A stretch of DNA of 64,000 nucleotides from positions 53,756 through 117,755 of the forward strand of contig NZ_JODR01000023.1 in the NCBI RefSeq assembly GCF_000725885.1, given 5' to 3'. This DNA comes from Streptomyces albus subsp. albus. Its GTDB lineage: Bacteria; Actinomycetota; Actinomycetes; Streptomycetales; Streptomycetaceae. Position numbers and translations under genes: made by a program. Shown in pieces: positions 18,018 through 25,786 of this stretch (the first letter of the stretch is position 1; every line of letters starts with the position of its first letter). The notes under the pieces are model-generated. The model had not been told where the DNA came from, did no database searches, and worked only from the letters and a program-made list of their open reading frames with translations.

Positions 18018-19139
18018 ATGGCCGGGCGAGTGGATCCTCCTGACGGGATGCCCGACGGGGCTCCCGGGGGCGACGACGAATACCGATCACTGGTGTTCGA
18101 CGAGTCGTTCATCAAGGCTGCGCGGCTCCAGGAGTTCTCCGCCAAGGAACGGCTGGAGGACGAGGAGCACGCCGCTGTCCGCGCCCGTTCGGATGCCGAG
18201 CGGGAGGGCCGGGCGGCGCTGGGCTTCTCCCGGCAGGGCCTCGTCCTGGTGCTGCTCATCGTGATCGCCTTCGGCACGGCCATCTACATGGGCATACGCA
18301 ACCCCTACCGGACCCCGCCGCGGGCCGGTGACGAACCGTTGCGCAGCGAGGTCATGCCGCTGGCGCCCGTCGATCCCGTACCGGGCGCCACCCCGGCCGA
18401 TCTGTTCGCGCACAGCCCGGCCGCGCGCTTCGCGAAAGGGGCCGACGGGGTGACGCTGCCGGCCCCCGTCCGGGGCAGCGACCACTTCTCCGAGAGCCAG
18501 GTCCAGGCCGCGCTGCTGGCGGCCAAGGACTACATCGTGGAGAGCTCCATCGACCCCGAGGTGCTCACCGGCGCCGTGCAGCCCGTCCGGGCCCTGCTCG
18601 CCCCCCGTCAGCAGCGGCAGTTCGACCGCAGCGTGAACGACCCCCGCGACGACGGGAAGCACGCGGCGACGGCCTGGATGGTCCGCTTCGACCGGGCCAG
18701 GGCCGTACTGGCCAGCGACCAGGTGCGGGTGCGGGGCACCCTCACCGCCCAGGAGGTCGCCACCAACGCGCTGGAGGTCACCGCCGACCACGTCTTCGTC
18801 TACGCCCTGCGCCCCACCGAAGCCGGCCGGGGGAAGGACGCCGACAAGGCGGCCTCCCTCTTCTCCGTACGCCGGGAGGTGCGCTTCCACATCGAGCGCT
18901 CCGACCTCCAGGACCACCGGGTCTCACTGCGGCAGGTCTCCATGCGGGTCGGGCCGATGAACTGCGGCGAGGACCCCTCGGACACGCTCAGCCCCCTGCT
19001 GGCCGGTGAGCGGGCCAAGGACGCGGGCAAGGCGGGGACCGACCCGTTCGCGCGGGGCAGGTCCACCGCCTCGATGTGCGGCCTGCTGGCGGCCGACGCC
19101 CAGCCGAAGCCGGCGCACCCCGCCCGCCAGGAGGGCTGA
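18018..19139 (+). CDS. Membrane-anchored protein, paralogous N terminus with the preceding gene
   Basis: 373 aa, no assigned function. N-terminal cytoplasmic motif DDEYRSLVFDESFIKAARLQ then EFSAKER, one membrane helix at about 75-92 (GLVLVLLIVIAFGTAIYMGI), then an extracytoplasmic domain of about 270 residues containing VQAALLAAKDYIVESSIDPE and HAATAWMVRFDRARAV. Two Cys (GPMNCGEDPS and TASMCGLL) could form a disulfide. A conserved protein of this layout occurs in Streptomyces next to htpX/nadD. Start ATG 18018 has TACCCT (18006-18011) 6 nt upstream and no Shine-Dalgarno, so it is probably leaderless. The 227-nt gap before it holds no other gene. Confidence 0.8.
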   Translation: MAGRVDPPDGMPDGAPGGDDEYRSLVFDESFIKAARLQEFSAKERLEDEEHAAVRARSDAEREGRAALGFSRQGLVLVLLIVIAFGTAIYMGIRNPYRTPPRAGDEPLRSEVMPLAPVDPVPGATPADLFAHSPAARFAKGADGVTLPAPVRGSDHFSESQVQAALLAAKDYIVESSIDPEVLTGAVQPVRALLAPRQQRQFDRSVNDPRDDGKHAATAWMVRFDRARAVLASDQVRVRGTLTAQEVATNALEVTADHVFVYALRPTEAGRGKDADKAASLFSVRREVRFHIERSDLQDHRVSLRQVSMRVGPMNCGEDPSDTLSPLLAGERAKDAGKAGTDPFARGRSTASMCGLLAADAQPKPAHPARQEG

Positions 19140-19215
19140 GCAGCCCGCCTGCCGCGGCGCCGCCGTCCGGACGGGCTCGACAGCGCGGGGCCGTACACGG
19201 TGTGCGTACACGGTG

Positions 19216-19251
19216 ACGGCCCGCGCCGCGGAGTGCCGCGGGGCGGGCCGT
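19216..19251. terminator. Hairpin between convergent genes
   Basis: A 16-nt arm at 19216-19231 pairs with 19236-19251 (one mismatch, 4-nt loop) in the gap between the membrane-protein gene and the convergent M48 gene. Confidence 0.65.
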
Positions 19252-19261
19252 CGGCGGGGGT

Positions 19262-20356
19262 TCAGTTCTCCGTGTTCGAGCTGCCGTTCGCGCCGCCGCC
19301 GGAGCCGCCCTGGCCGCCGCCCGGGTTCCGGCCGCCCGTGAAGGTGTCGCGCAGCTTGCTGCCCACGTCCCCGACGCCGCCCGCGATGTCGCGGAAGATG
19401 CCCATCAGCGGGTCCTTGCTGGTGCGCACCGACTCCGAGTAGTGGTCGGCGGACTCGCGGAAGGAGTCCCGTATCGAGGCGTCCTTGTCCTCCGAGCGCC
19501 GGGGGTAGTGGCCGTCCATGATCCGCTGGTGGTCGCGGCTGGCCGCCCACTTCTTCAGCTCCGCCGCCCGCACGGTGGTGAACGGGTGCGAACGCGGCAT
19601 CACGTTCATGATCTTCAGGACGGAGTCGCGGACGTCGCCGCCCGCCTCGTACTCCTCGGCCTGTGCCAGGAACGCGTCCACGTTCATCTCGTGCAGGTGG
19701 TTGCCGCCCGCCAGCTTCATCAGGCCGCGCATCGACGCCTGGAGGTCCTGACCCACCAGCAGCCCCGCCCGGTCGGCGGACAGTTCCGACTTGCGGAACC
19801 ACTCGCGCAGCGCCACCATCAGCGCCCGCACCGCGACACTGCCCAGCGGGATCCAGGCGATGTTGACGGCGAGGTTCGACAGGAACAGCAGTACCGTCCG
19901 GTAGACGGCGTGGCCCGAGAGCGCGTGCCCGACCTCGTGGCCGATCACCGCCCGCATCTCCTCCTCGTCGAGCAGCTCGACCAGGCCGGTGGTGACCACG
20001 ATGACCGGCTCGTCCATGCCCACGCACATCGCGTTGGGCTTCGGGTCCTGGGTGACGTACATCGGCGGGACCTTCTCCAGGTCCAGGATGTAACAGGCGT
20101 CCCGCAGCATCGCGTTGAGGTGCGCGAACTGCTGGTCGCTGACCCGCACCGAGTCGGAGAGGTACAGCAGCCGCATGCTGCGCTCCGGCAGCAGCCCGCT
20201 GAGCGCCTTGACGGCCGTGTCGAAGCCGCTCAGCTTGCGCAGCGACACCAGTGCCGAGCGATCGGTCGGGTGTTCGTACGCCCGGGACGAGATGCCCGGG
20301 AAGCGCCGCCTCTCGCGGCCCGGCAGGCGCTCCGTACCGCCCGTGCCGTCTGTCAT
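19262..20356 (-). CDS. M48 family zinc metalloprotease (HtpX-like)
   Basis: 364 aa. The zinc site HEVGH is at residues 140-144 and the third ligand is probably Glu191 in KSELSADRAG. One or two membrane segments follow the active site (TVLLFLSNLAVNIAWIPLGS). N-terminal features FDTAVKALSGLLPERSMRLL and NAMCVGMDEPVIVVTTGLVE are typical of the HtpX/Oma1-like group in actinobacteria. The C terminus is a Gly/Asn/Ser-rich tail. Role inferred: membrane protein quality control. The ATG follows GGAGGGGGAA, and TAGTGT about 45 nt upstream on the minus strand is a candidate -10. It is transcribed against both neighbours. Confidence 0.88.
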   Translation of the reverse strand: MTDGTGGTERLPGRERRRFPGISSRAYEHPTDRSALVSLRKLSGFDTAVKALSGLLPERSMRLLYLSDSVRVSDQQFAHLNAMLRDACYILDLEKVPPMYVTQDPKPNAMCVGMDEPVIVVTTGLVELLDEEEMRAVIGHEVGHALSGHAVYRTVLLFLSNLAVNIAWIPLGSVAVRALMVALREWFRKSELSADRAGLLVGQDLQASMRGLMKLAGGNHLHEMNVDAFLAQAEEYEAGGDVRDSVLKIMNVMPRSHPFTTVRAAELKKWAASRDHQRIMDGHYPRRSEDKDASIRDSFRESADHYSESVRTSKDPLMGIFRDIAGGVGDVGSKLRDTFTGGRNPGGGQGGSGGGANGSSNTEN

Positions 20357-20587
20357 GGTGGTTCCCCCTCCTCGACTGGGCTGTCCACACTAGAGGGTGG
20401 GACGCGGAGCGGGGCCGTCCCGTTGCGTCCGCCCCCGACGACTCAGCCCGTGTGGGCTGAGTCGGAGTGAGGGGCGCGAGGGGCGCCGCTTACGATGTGC
20501 CTGCACAGCTTCACGCCGCACACCCAGTGCGGAGGGGATGTGCGGTACGCCAACTGTCCGCGCCTCACGGGATAGGTTTCGCCGACG

Positions 20588-20755
20588 ATGACTCTGCCCA
20601 GCACCGCACACGACGCCCTGCTGACCCTCGCCTCGGGGGGCGAGCACGGCGAGGGCGGTCACGAGAGCCTCAGCCCCTATCTGACGGGCGGGGGCGCGCT
20701 CGTGGCGCTCTTCCTGCTGCTGTGGATCACCACGCGCTTCAACCGGGACCGCTGA
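20588..20755 (+). CDS. Small single-pass membrane protein (55 aa)
   Basis: ATG 20588 opens a 55-codon frame beginning MTLPSTAHDALLTLASGG, with a His/Glu-rich middle, a membrane helix (GALVALFLLLWITTRF) and a basic end NRDR. Codon third positions are G/C-biased as in real genes here. I recall near-identical small proteins upstream of nadD in Streptomyces, which supports it as a real gene. Function unknown. No clear Shine-Dalgarno is present. The stop is 73 nt before nadD. Confidence 0.7.
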   Translation: MTLPSTAHDALLTLASGGEHGEGGHESLSPYLTGGGALVALFLLLWITTRFNRDR

Positions 20756-20827
20756 GCGGACCCGCCCCGGCGCCGGGCCACCGGCCGCAGGACGACACCC
20801 GGACGACTAAGGATAGAGTCCGCCCGC

Positions 20828-21472
20828 ATGGGAGAGTACGGCGAGGATTCTGTGCCCGGCACCGCTAAACGGCGGCTCGGCGTGATGGGTGGCACCTTCG
20901 ATCCCATCCACCACGGTCACCTGGTGGCCGCGAGCGAGGTGGCCGCACGCTTCCACCTGGACGAGGTCGTGTTCGTGCCGGCCGGGCAGCCGTGGCAGAA
21001 GAGCCACAGGAAGGTTTCGCCCGCCGAGGACCGCTATTTGATGACGGTCATCGCGACGGCGTCGAACCCGCAGTTCTCCGTCAGCCGCATCGACATCGAC
21101 CGGGGCGGCAAGACGTACACGATCGACACCCTGCGCGAGCTGGCCGAGGCCAACCCGAAGACGGATCTGTTCTTCATCACGGGTGCCGACGCCCTCTCGC
21201 AGATCCTCAGCTGGCGCAACACCGAAGAGCTGTTCTCGCTGGCCCACTTCATCGGCGTCACCCGGCCGGGGCACGCGCTGGCCGACCCGGGGCTGCCCCA
21301 GGGCGGCGTCTCCCTGGTGGAGGTGCCGGCGCTCGCCATCTCCTCCACGGACTGCCGGGCACGGGTGGAGCGCGGCGACCCGGTCTGGTATCTGGTCCCC
21401 GACGGCGTCGTGCGCTACATCAGCAAGCGCGCGCTGTACACGGGCGGCCCGGAGGGGGAGTCGCGGGCGTGA
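20828..21472 (+). CDS. nadD: Nicotinate-nucleotide adenylyltransferase
   Basis: Transfers AMP from ATP to nicotinate mononucleotide in NAD synthesis. 214 aa with the nucleotidyltransferase signature [12 protein letters not shown] near the N terminus and [10 protein letters not shown] near the C terminus (variant of ISSTxIR). The first 16 residues extend beyond the usual start, but ATG 20828 has TAGAGT (20814-20819) 8 nt upstream and no Shine-Dalgarno, supporting leaderless initiation there. The stop overlaps the GTG of the LCP-type gene (GTGA), so the two are translationally coupled. This joins NAD synthesis to an envelope gene and then rsfS, an order common in Streptomyces. Confidence 0.95.
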   Translation: MGEYGEDSVPGTAKRRLGVMGGTFDPIHHGHLVAASEVAARFHLDEVVFVPAGQPWQKSHRKVSPAEDRYLMTVIATASNPQFSVSRIDIDRGGKTYTIDTLRELAEANPKTDLFFITGADALSQILSWRNTEELFSLAHFIGVTRPGHALADPGLPQGGVSLVEVPALAISSTDCRARVERGDPVWYLVPDGVVRYISKRALYTGGPEGESRA

Positions 21473-23361
21473 GCGACGGCTACGGATACGACCCGTACGG
21501 ACGTCAGCCGGAGATCATCGGTTACGACGAGTACGGCAGGCCCGTCTACCGGCAGGAGACGCCGCAGGACGGTTCCCACCCCGGCGGACAGGGTTACGGC
21601 CCCGGCACGGGCGCCTACGACCCGTACGCCTCCGCGCAGCCACCCCAGCAGGGCGGCTACGACCAGGGCGCCTACGACCCGTACGCGGCGCAGAGCGGCA
21701 CCGGGGAGCAGGGCGGCGCCTACGCACCGCACGGCACCTACCAGGACCCCGCCTCCTACAGCCCGTACGACGCCGCCTCGTACCCGGCGGCCTACGGTCA
21801 GCAGCAAGCGCAGCAGCACGGGACCCACGAGGCCACGCAGACGGCCCAGCAGCAGGCGTGGCTGCCCGGACAGGGCCAGTACGGCGAACAGGGGTACGCC
21901 GCCGCGCCGCAGGACCCGGGACCGTACGCCGCACAGCAGACCGCGCCGGCGCAGCACACCGCCGAGCCGCAGCCCGCGCAGCACACCGCCGGGCCGTACG
22001 CTGCCCAGCCGCATGTACCCGGTCAGCGGAGCGCCGGCCGGCCCGCGGGGGAGCAGCCCGCCGGGGGAGAGCGCGGCCAGGGGGAGGAGACGGCGGGGCA
22101 GCAGGGGGAAGAGGGCGACTACCGCACCGAGCAGTTCTCCTTCGTCGAGGAGTCCAGCGACGACTCCGAGGACGTCATCGACTGGCTCAAGTTCACCGAG
22201 TCGCGCACCGAACGCCGTGAGGAGGCCCGGCGCCGGGGCCGCAACCGCGTCGTGGCGCTCGTCGTCGTCCTCGCGCTCGTCGTGGCGGGCGGCGTCGGCT
22301 ACCTGTGGTACGCGGGCATGCTGCCGGGCCTGGGCGGCGGGGACGAGAAGGGCCAGGCGGCGGCGGGCACCCAGCGGGACGTCATCGTGGTGCACCTGCG
22401 CGAGCGCGGCGGTACCAGTTCGACGGCGCTGCTGGTGGACAACGAGGGCGCCGGCCAGGGCACCACCGTGCTGCTGCCCAATTCCCTGGCCGTCTCCACG
22501 GAGAACGGCACCACCACCACGCTCGGCAAGTCCGTCGACGACCAGGGCGCGGGCCCCACCCGGGACGCGCTGAACACACTGCTGGGCGCGGACATCGAGG
22601 GCACTTGGCGCCTGGACACCCCATTCCTGGAGAACCTCGTCGAACTGGTCGGCGGCATCGACGTGGACACCGACACCACCGTGCCCGGCAAGAAGAAGGG
22701 TGCCGCGCCCCTGGTCGAACAGGGTGCCGAGCAGAGCCTGAACGGCCGGACCGCCGTCGCCTACGCCACCTACCGGGCGCAGGGCGAACCCCAGGACAAG
22801 CAGCTCGCCCGGTTCGGGCAGGTCATGCAGGCCGTCCTCAAGAAGATCTCCACCGATCCGGGCGCCGCGACCAAGACCGTCGAGTCGCTCGGCCAGATCC
22901 CCGACCCCTCGCTCTCCGAGTCCCAGCTCGGCGCCTCGCTGGCAAAACTCGCCACCCACGTGAAGAAGGGCGACTACCGCACCCAGGTGCTGCCCGTGCA
23001 GCCGAACGGCACGCTGAGCGAGCAGGTCAGCGACCAGGTCGTGGGGAAGGTCCTGGGCGGCAGCGTCAAGAACTCCGACCCCGACGCCGCCCCCCGGGTC
23101 AGCGTGAAGAACGCCACGGGCAAGCCCGGCCTGGACAACGCCGCCTCCGCCGCCCTGGTGAACGCCGGCTACACCGTCGTCAAGGGCGGCACGGGCGGTA
23201 CGCACGCCACCTCGGTGGTCGGGTACGTGAAGGCGGCCCAGCGGGACAAGGCCGTGGAGGTCGCCAAGACACTGGGCCTGCCCGGCAGCGCCGTCCGCAA
23301 GGCCGACGGCAGCGGCAACACGGACGTCACCGTGATCCTCGGCGCCGACTACGAAGGGTGA
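21469..23361 (+). CDS. LCP/LytR-CpsA-Psr-type envelope protein with divergent active site
   Basis: 630 aa. Layout: a cytoplasmic Tyr/Gln/Gly-rich low-complexity tail (1-215) with repeated YDPY; a charged linker; one membrane helix (about 260-282, [20 protein letters not shown]); an LCP-like domain (about 300-460); a LytR_C domain (about 540-630, [20 protein letters not shown]). LCP enzymes transfer lipid-linked glycopolymers to peptidoglycan. The usual Asp of the S-D-T-(I/L) motif is replaced (GTSSTALLV) and the Arg of IPRD is absent ([10 protein letters not shown]), so transferase activity is doubtful. It overlaps nadD by 4 nt (GTGA). A PdtA-like polymer synthase 8 kb away suggests a shared envelope role. 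Confidence 0.8.
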   Translation: MSDGYGYDPYGRQPEIIGYDEYGRPVYRQETPQDGSHPGGQGYGPGTGAYDPYASAQPPQQGGYDQGAYDPYAAQSGTGEQGGAYAPHGTYQDPASYSPYDAASYPAAYGQQQAQQHGTHEATQTAQQQAWLPGQGQYGEQGYAAAPQDPGPYAAQQTAPAQHTAEPQPAQHTAGPYAAQPHVPGQRSAGRPAGEQPAGGERGQGEETAGQQGEEGDYRTEQFSFVEESSDDSEDVIDWLKFTESRTERREEARRRGRNRVVALVVVLALVVAGGVGYLWYAGMLPGLGGGDEKGQAAAGTQRDVIVVHLRERGGTSSTALLVDNEGAGQGTTVLLPNSLAVSTENGTTTTLGKSVDDQGAGPTRDALNTLLGADIEGTWRLDTPFLENLVELVGGIDVDTDTTVPGKKKGAAPLVEQGAEQSLNGRTAVAYATYRAQGEPQDKQLARFGQVMQAVLKKISTDPGAATKTVESLGQIPDPSLSESQLGASLAKLATHVKKGDYRTQVLPVQPNGTLSEQVSDQVVGKVLGGSVKNSDPDAAPRVSVKNATGKPGLDNAASAALVNAGYTVVKGGTGGTHATSVVGYVKAAQRDKAVEVAKTLGLPGSAVRKADGSGNTDVTVILGADYEG

Positions 23362-23379
23362 CCGGCCCCGGTCCCGCCC

Positions 23380-23408
23380 GGTCCGCGGCCGGCCACCGGC
23401 CGTGGACC
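23380..23408 (+). terminator. Hairpin after the LCP-type gene
   Basis: 13-nt arms 23380-23392 and 23396-23408 pair with a single G-U, 3-nt loop, starting 19 nt after the stop. Confidence 0.65.
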
Positions 23409-23515
23409 GTCCCCTGCCCGCCGGGGTCTGCCGGGCGTGCCGATAAGGGCTGAAGCCCGCCGCGTGGCCGTGAGACCCTGGAATACGACATGTTTCCGAT
23501 CCGAAAGCCTTGCCT

Positions 23516-23968
23516 GTGACCGCCACGGACCGTTCCGTCGAGCTGATCAACGTCGCCGCCCAGGCGGCTGCCGACAAGCTCGCACACGACATCGTCGCCC
23601 ACGACGTAAGCGACGTGCTCGCCATCACCGACGCCTTCCTGCTCGCCTCCGCGCCCAACGACCGCCAGGTCAAGGGCATCGTCGACGAGATCGAGGAGCG
23701 GCTGCTCAAGGAGCTGGGCGCCAAGCCCGCACGCCGTGAGGGCGAGCGGGAGGGCCGCTGGGTCCTGCTGGACTACGTCGACATCGTCGTGCACGTCCAG
23801 CACAGCGAGGAGCGGGTCTTCTACGCGCTGGAGCGGCTGTGGAAGGACTGCCCCGAGCTGGAGCTGCCCGAGGACGCCCGGGCGACGCGCGGCAAGGCCG
23901 CCGAGCACGCGAGCGCCACGGCGGCGGGCGCCGGACAGGGCGATGATCTGGACGGAGGTGTGCGCTGA
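23516..23968 (+). CDS. rsfS: Ribosomal silencing factor RsfS
   Basis: Binds L14 of the 50S subunit and blocks subunit joining when nutrients are low. 150 aa containing the Oligomerization/RsfS core: DVSDVLAITDAFLLASAPND, EREGRWVLLDYVDIVVHVQH and ERVFYALERLWKDCPELELP. The last 25 residues are an Ala/Gly/Asp tail. GTG 23516 is used; the upstream sequence has only a weak purine tract. Its stop codon overlaps the CTG start of the phosphatase gene (CTGA). nadD-LCP-rsfS-phosphatase is the usual neighbourhood in Streptomyces. Confidence 0.93.
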   Translation: MTATDRSVELINVAAQAAADKLAHDIVAHDVSDVLAITDAFLLASAPNDRQVKGIVDEIEERLLKELGAKPARREGEREGRWVLLDYVDIVVHVQHSEERVFYALERLWKDCPELELPEDARATRGKAAEHASATAAGAGQGDDLDGGVR

Positions 23969-24618
23969 ACGGCACGGGAGCGGTCAGGAACCGCAAGATC
24001 GTCCTGTGGCGGCACGGCCAGACGGCCTGGAACCTGGAGCGGCGCTTCCAGGGCACCACGGACATCCCGCTGACCGATGCGGGGCTCGACCAGGCGCGGC
24101 GCTCGGCGCGGCTGCTCGCCGCGCTGCGGCCGGACGCCATCGTCGCCTCCGACCTGCGGCGCACGGTCGCCACCGCCGCCGAACTGGCGGCGCTCACCGG
24201 GCTCGACGTCACCTACGACGAGGGGCTGCGGGAGACGTACGCGGGCGACTGGCAGGGGCTCACCCACGAGGAGATCGTCGCCCGCTACGGCGAGCAGTAC
24301 GCCGCCTGGAAGCGCGGTGAGCCGGTCCGGCGGGGCGGCGGCGAGCTGGAGACGGAGGTCGCCGACCGCGCGGCCCCCGTCGTGGAGCGCTGCGCCGAGA
24401 AGCTGCCGGACGGCGGCACCCTCGTCGTCGTCAGCCACGGCGGCACCATCCGCACCACCATCGGACGGCTCATCGGCCTGCCGTCGGGCACCTGGGAGGC
24501 CCTGGGCGGGCTGTCGAACTGCAGCTGGTCGGTACTGGGCGAGACGGTGCGCGGCTGGCGTCTGCTGGAGCACAACGCGGGCAGCCTGCCCGAGCCGGTG
24601 CTCGGCGACGACGACTGA
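23965..24618 (+). CDS. Histidine phosphatase (phosphoglycerate mutase family), CTG start
   Basis: 217 aa. The branch-1 histidine phosphatase signature is complete: WRHGQTAWNLERRFQG with the catalytic RHG, the acid of YDEGLRETYAGDWQG, and VVVSHGGTIR for the second His. Likely substrate is a phosphorylated metabolite, not determined. Start: this frame has a TGA at 23944-23946, and no ATG, GTG or TTG occurs between it and the RHG motif. CTG at 23965 has GGAGG (23954-23958) 6 nt upstream and overlaps the rsfS stop (CTGA), so CTG initiation by coupling is the best reading. Confidence 0.9.
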   Translation: MNGTGAVRNRKIVLWRHGQTAWNLERRFQGTTDIPLTDAGLDQARRSARLLAALRPDAIVASDLRRTVATAAELAALTGLDVTYDEGLRETYAGDWQGLTHEEIVARYGEQYAAWKRGEPVRRGGGELETEVADRAAPVVERCAEKLPDGGTLVVVSHGGTIRTTIGRLIGLPSGTWEALGGLSNCSWSVLGETVRGWRLLEHNAGSLPEPVLGDDD

Positions 24619-24667
24619 GCCGGGCCGGGCCCCGGCGGCCGATTTCTCATTTCGGCCGGTCACCGGC

Positions 24668-24673
24668 TAAGCT
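24668..24673 (+). promoter_or_regulatory. -10 box of the first tRNA-Ala gene
   Basis: TAAGCT, 34 nt before the tRNA. A GATTT element lies 27 nt upstream of it. The second tRNA-Ala has the same TAAGCT (27239-27244) with a GATTTGGCA element upstream, supporting both as promoters. Confidence 0.45.
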
Positions 24674-24707
24674 ACTTCTCGTTCGCGGCGCTCCGGCGCC
24701 GGAGCGC

Positions 24708-24780
<73 letters not shown>

Positions 24781-24790
24781 CAGAAACGAG

Positions 24791-24828
24791 AAACGAGGCG
24801 GCTCACGGAAACGTGAGCCGCCTCGTTT
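24791..24828 (+). terminator. Terminator after first tRNA-Ala
   Basis: Perfect 17-bp stem (24791-24807 with 24812-24828) closed by a GAAA tetraloop and ending in a T run. Confidence 0.92.
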
Positions 24829-24839
24829 TCTGTGTATCG

Positions 24840-25350
24840 GCATGAGCCCGCTTCTTGCCGCCCCTGGTTCCGTACCGGTGGCGGCCCCGTGCCCGCTCTC
24901 CCGCGCCGCACCACGGCAGCCCCCTCGAAGCAGCCGCCGAAGCGGCGTCCTTGGGAAAACGCAGCCGGTCGCCGACGCCTCACGGACGTGCGCTGACGGC
25001 GCGTCCACACCCGGCCGCTGCGGGCCGATTGGGCCCGACGGGCCGTCAGCTTCCGTCACAGAGTGGAGGGTTGCGCACTCGCCTCCGCTTCCCTCGAACG
25101 GGTGACGGATGGCCGGGGTGCCGTCCGGCATCGGGTGCGGGAGGGCGCTTGCCGCCGCCTCCGCCGCGGGAGCGCGAAACCGCGTGGTGGCCGGGCTGTT
25201 GAACCGGGCGCGGACGGGGTAAACGCTCTGACACGGAACGGGCGCACGCTTCCGCCGAAGATCGCTGACCGGGCCTTAGATCGGACGGCGGAACGTGGCA
25301 GAATCGTGACGGCTGGGAGGGGGCAGGCCAAAAGGGGAGGGACGAGTGCG
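24840..25350. other. Gene-poor stretch
   Basis: About 510 nt between the tRNA terminator and the zinc-ribbon gene. Open frames exist on both strands but are Pro/Arg/Ser-rich, lack ribosome-binding sites and resemble no family. No supported gene was found. Confidence 0.5.
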
Positions 25351-25545
25351 ATGTCGGCGACGGACCTCGGCCCGGACGGTGCCGAAGACGCGCCCCGTCG
25401 GCTCCCACCCCGTCTGGAGCGTCCCGGTGAGGTTTCGGGCAACCTCCAGTGCCCGTCCTGCGGTTCGGCGAACGTCGCCCAAGTGCTCGGCGACAATGGA
25501 GGAGTGTCCTACGTGTGCACGGCTTGCGGCCATATCTGGAGCTGA
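25351..25545 (+). CDS. Small zinc-ribbon protein
   Basis: 64 aa. The C-terminal half carries CPSC...CTAC with a 20-residue loop (NLQCPSCGSANVAQVLGDNG, then GVSYVCTACGHIWS), a rubredoxin-like zinc ribbon. The N-terminal half is Asp/Pro/Arg-rich and disordered. ATG 25351 follows GGAGG (25336-25340) at 10 nt. Function unknown; zinc ribbons this short often bind nucleic acid or an RNA polymerase partner, but nothing here shows that. It stops 7 nt before another Cys-rich gene, so the two are likely co-transcribed. Confidence 0.75.
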   Translation: MSATDLGPDGAEDAPRRLPPRLERPGEVSGNLQCPSCGSANVAQVLGDNGGVSYVCTACGHIWS

Positions 25546-25552
25546 GTGAGCG

Positions 25553-25786
25553 ATGGGTGCCCACAGCAGGAAGTGCGACTGGTGCGGCAGCGGCACCCCG
25601 ATCGTGCGTGACATGGAGCCGGTCAACACCGCGTACCAGTACTGGTGCGAGGACTGTGCGCGGGCGCTGATCATAAAAGGCGACCCGATCGAGACCTACC
25701 GTGAGCTGGACGGTGAGCCGATCTACGGTCGTCTGCTCGAAGCGCACTGCACCTTGAAACGTTTCTACTCCTTCGCCACGGCCTGA
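25553..25786 (+). CDS. Small Cys-rich (zinc-binding) protein
   Basis: 77 aa: MGAHSRKCDWCGSGTPIVRD, then a CEDC pair in YQYWCEDCARALI, giving a CxxC...CxxC treble-clef-like site. The rest (YRELDGEPIYGRLLEAHCTL) is a short helical tail. Function unknown. It lies 7 nt after the zinc-ribbon gene. Its last 22 nt overlap the 3' end of the convergent GT87 gene, with no room for a terminator between them. Confidence 0.75.
   Translation: MGAHSRKCDWCGSGTPIVRDMEPVNTAYQYWCEDCARALIIKGDPIETYRELDGEPIYGRLLEAHCTLKRFYSFATA

Noticed and set aside
24840-25350. Possible genes in the gap after the first tRNA-Ala
   Set aside because: Short Pro/Ser/Arg-rich frames without ribosome-binding sites or similarity.
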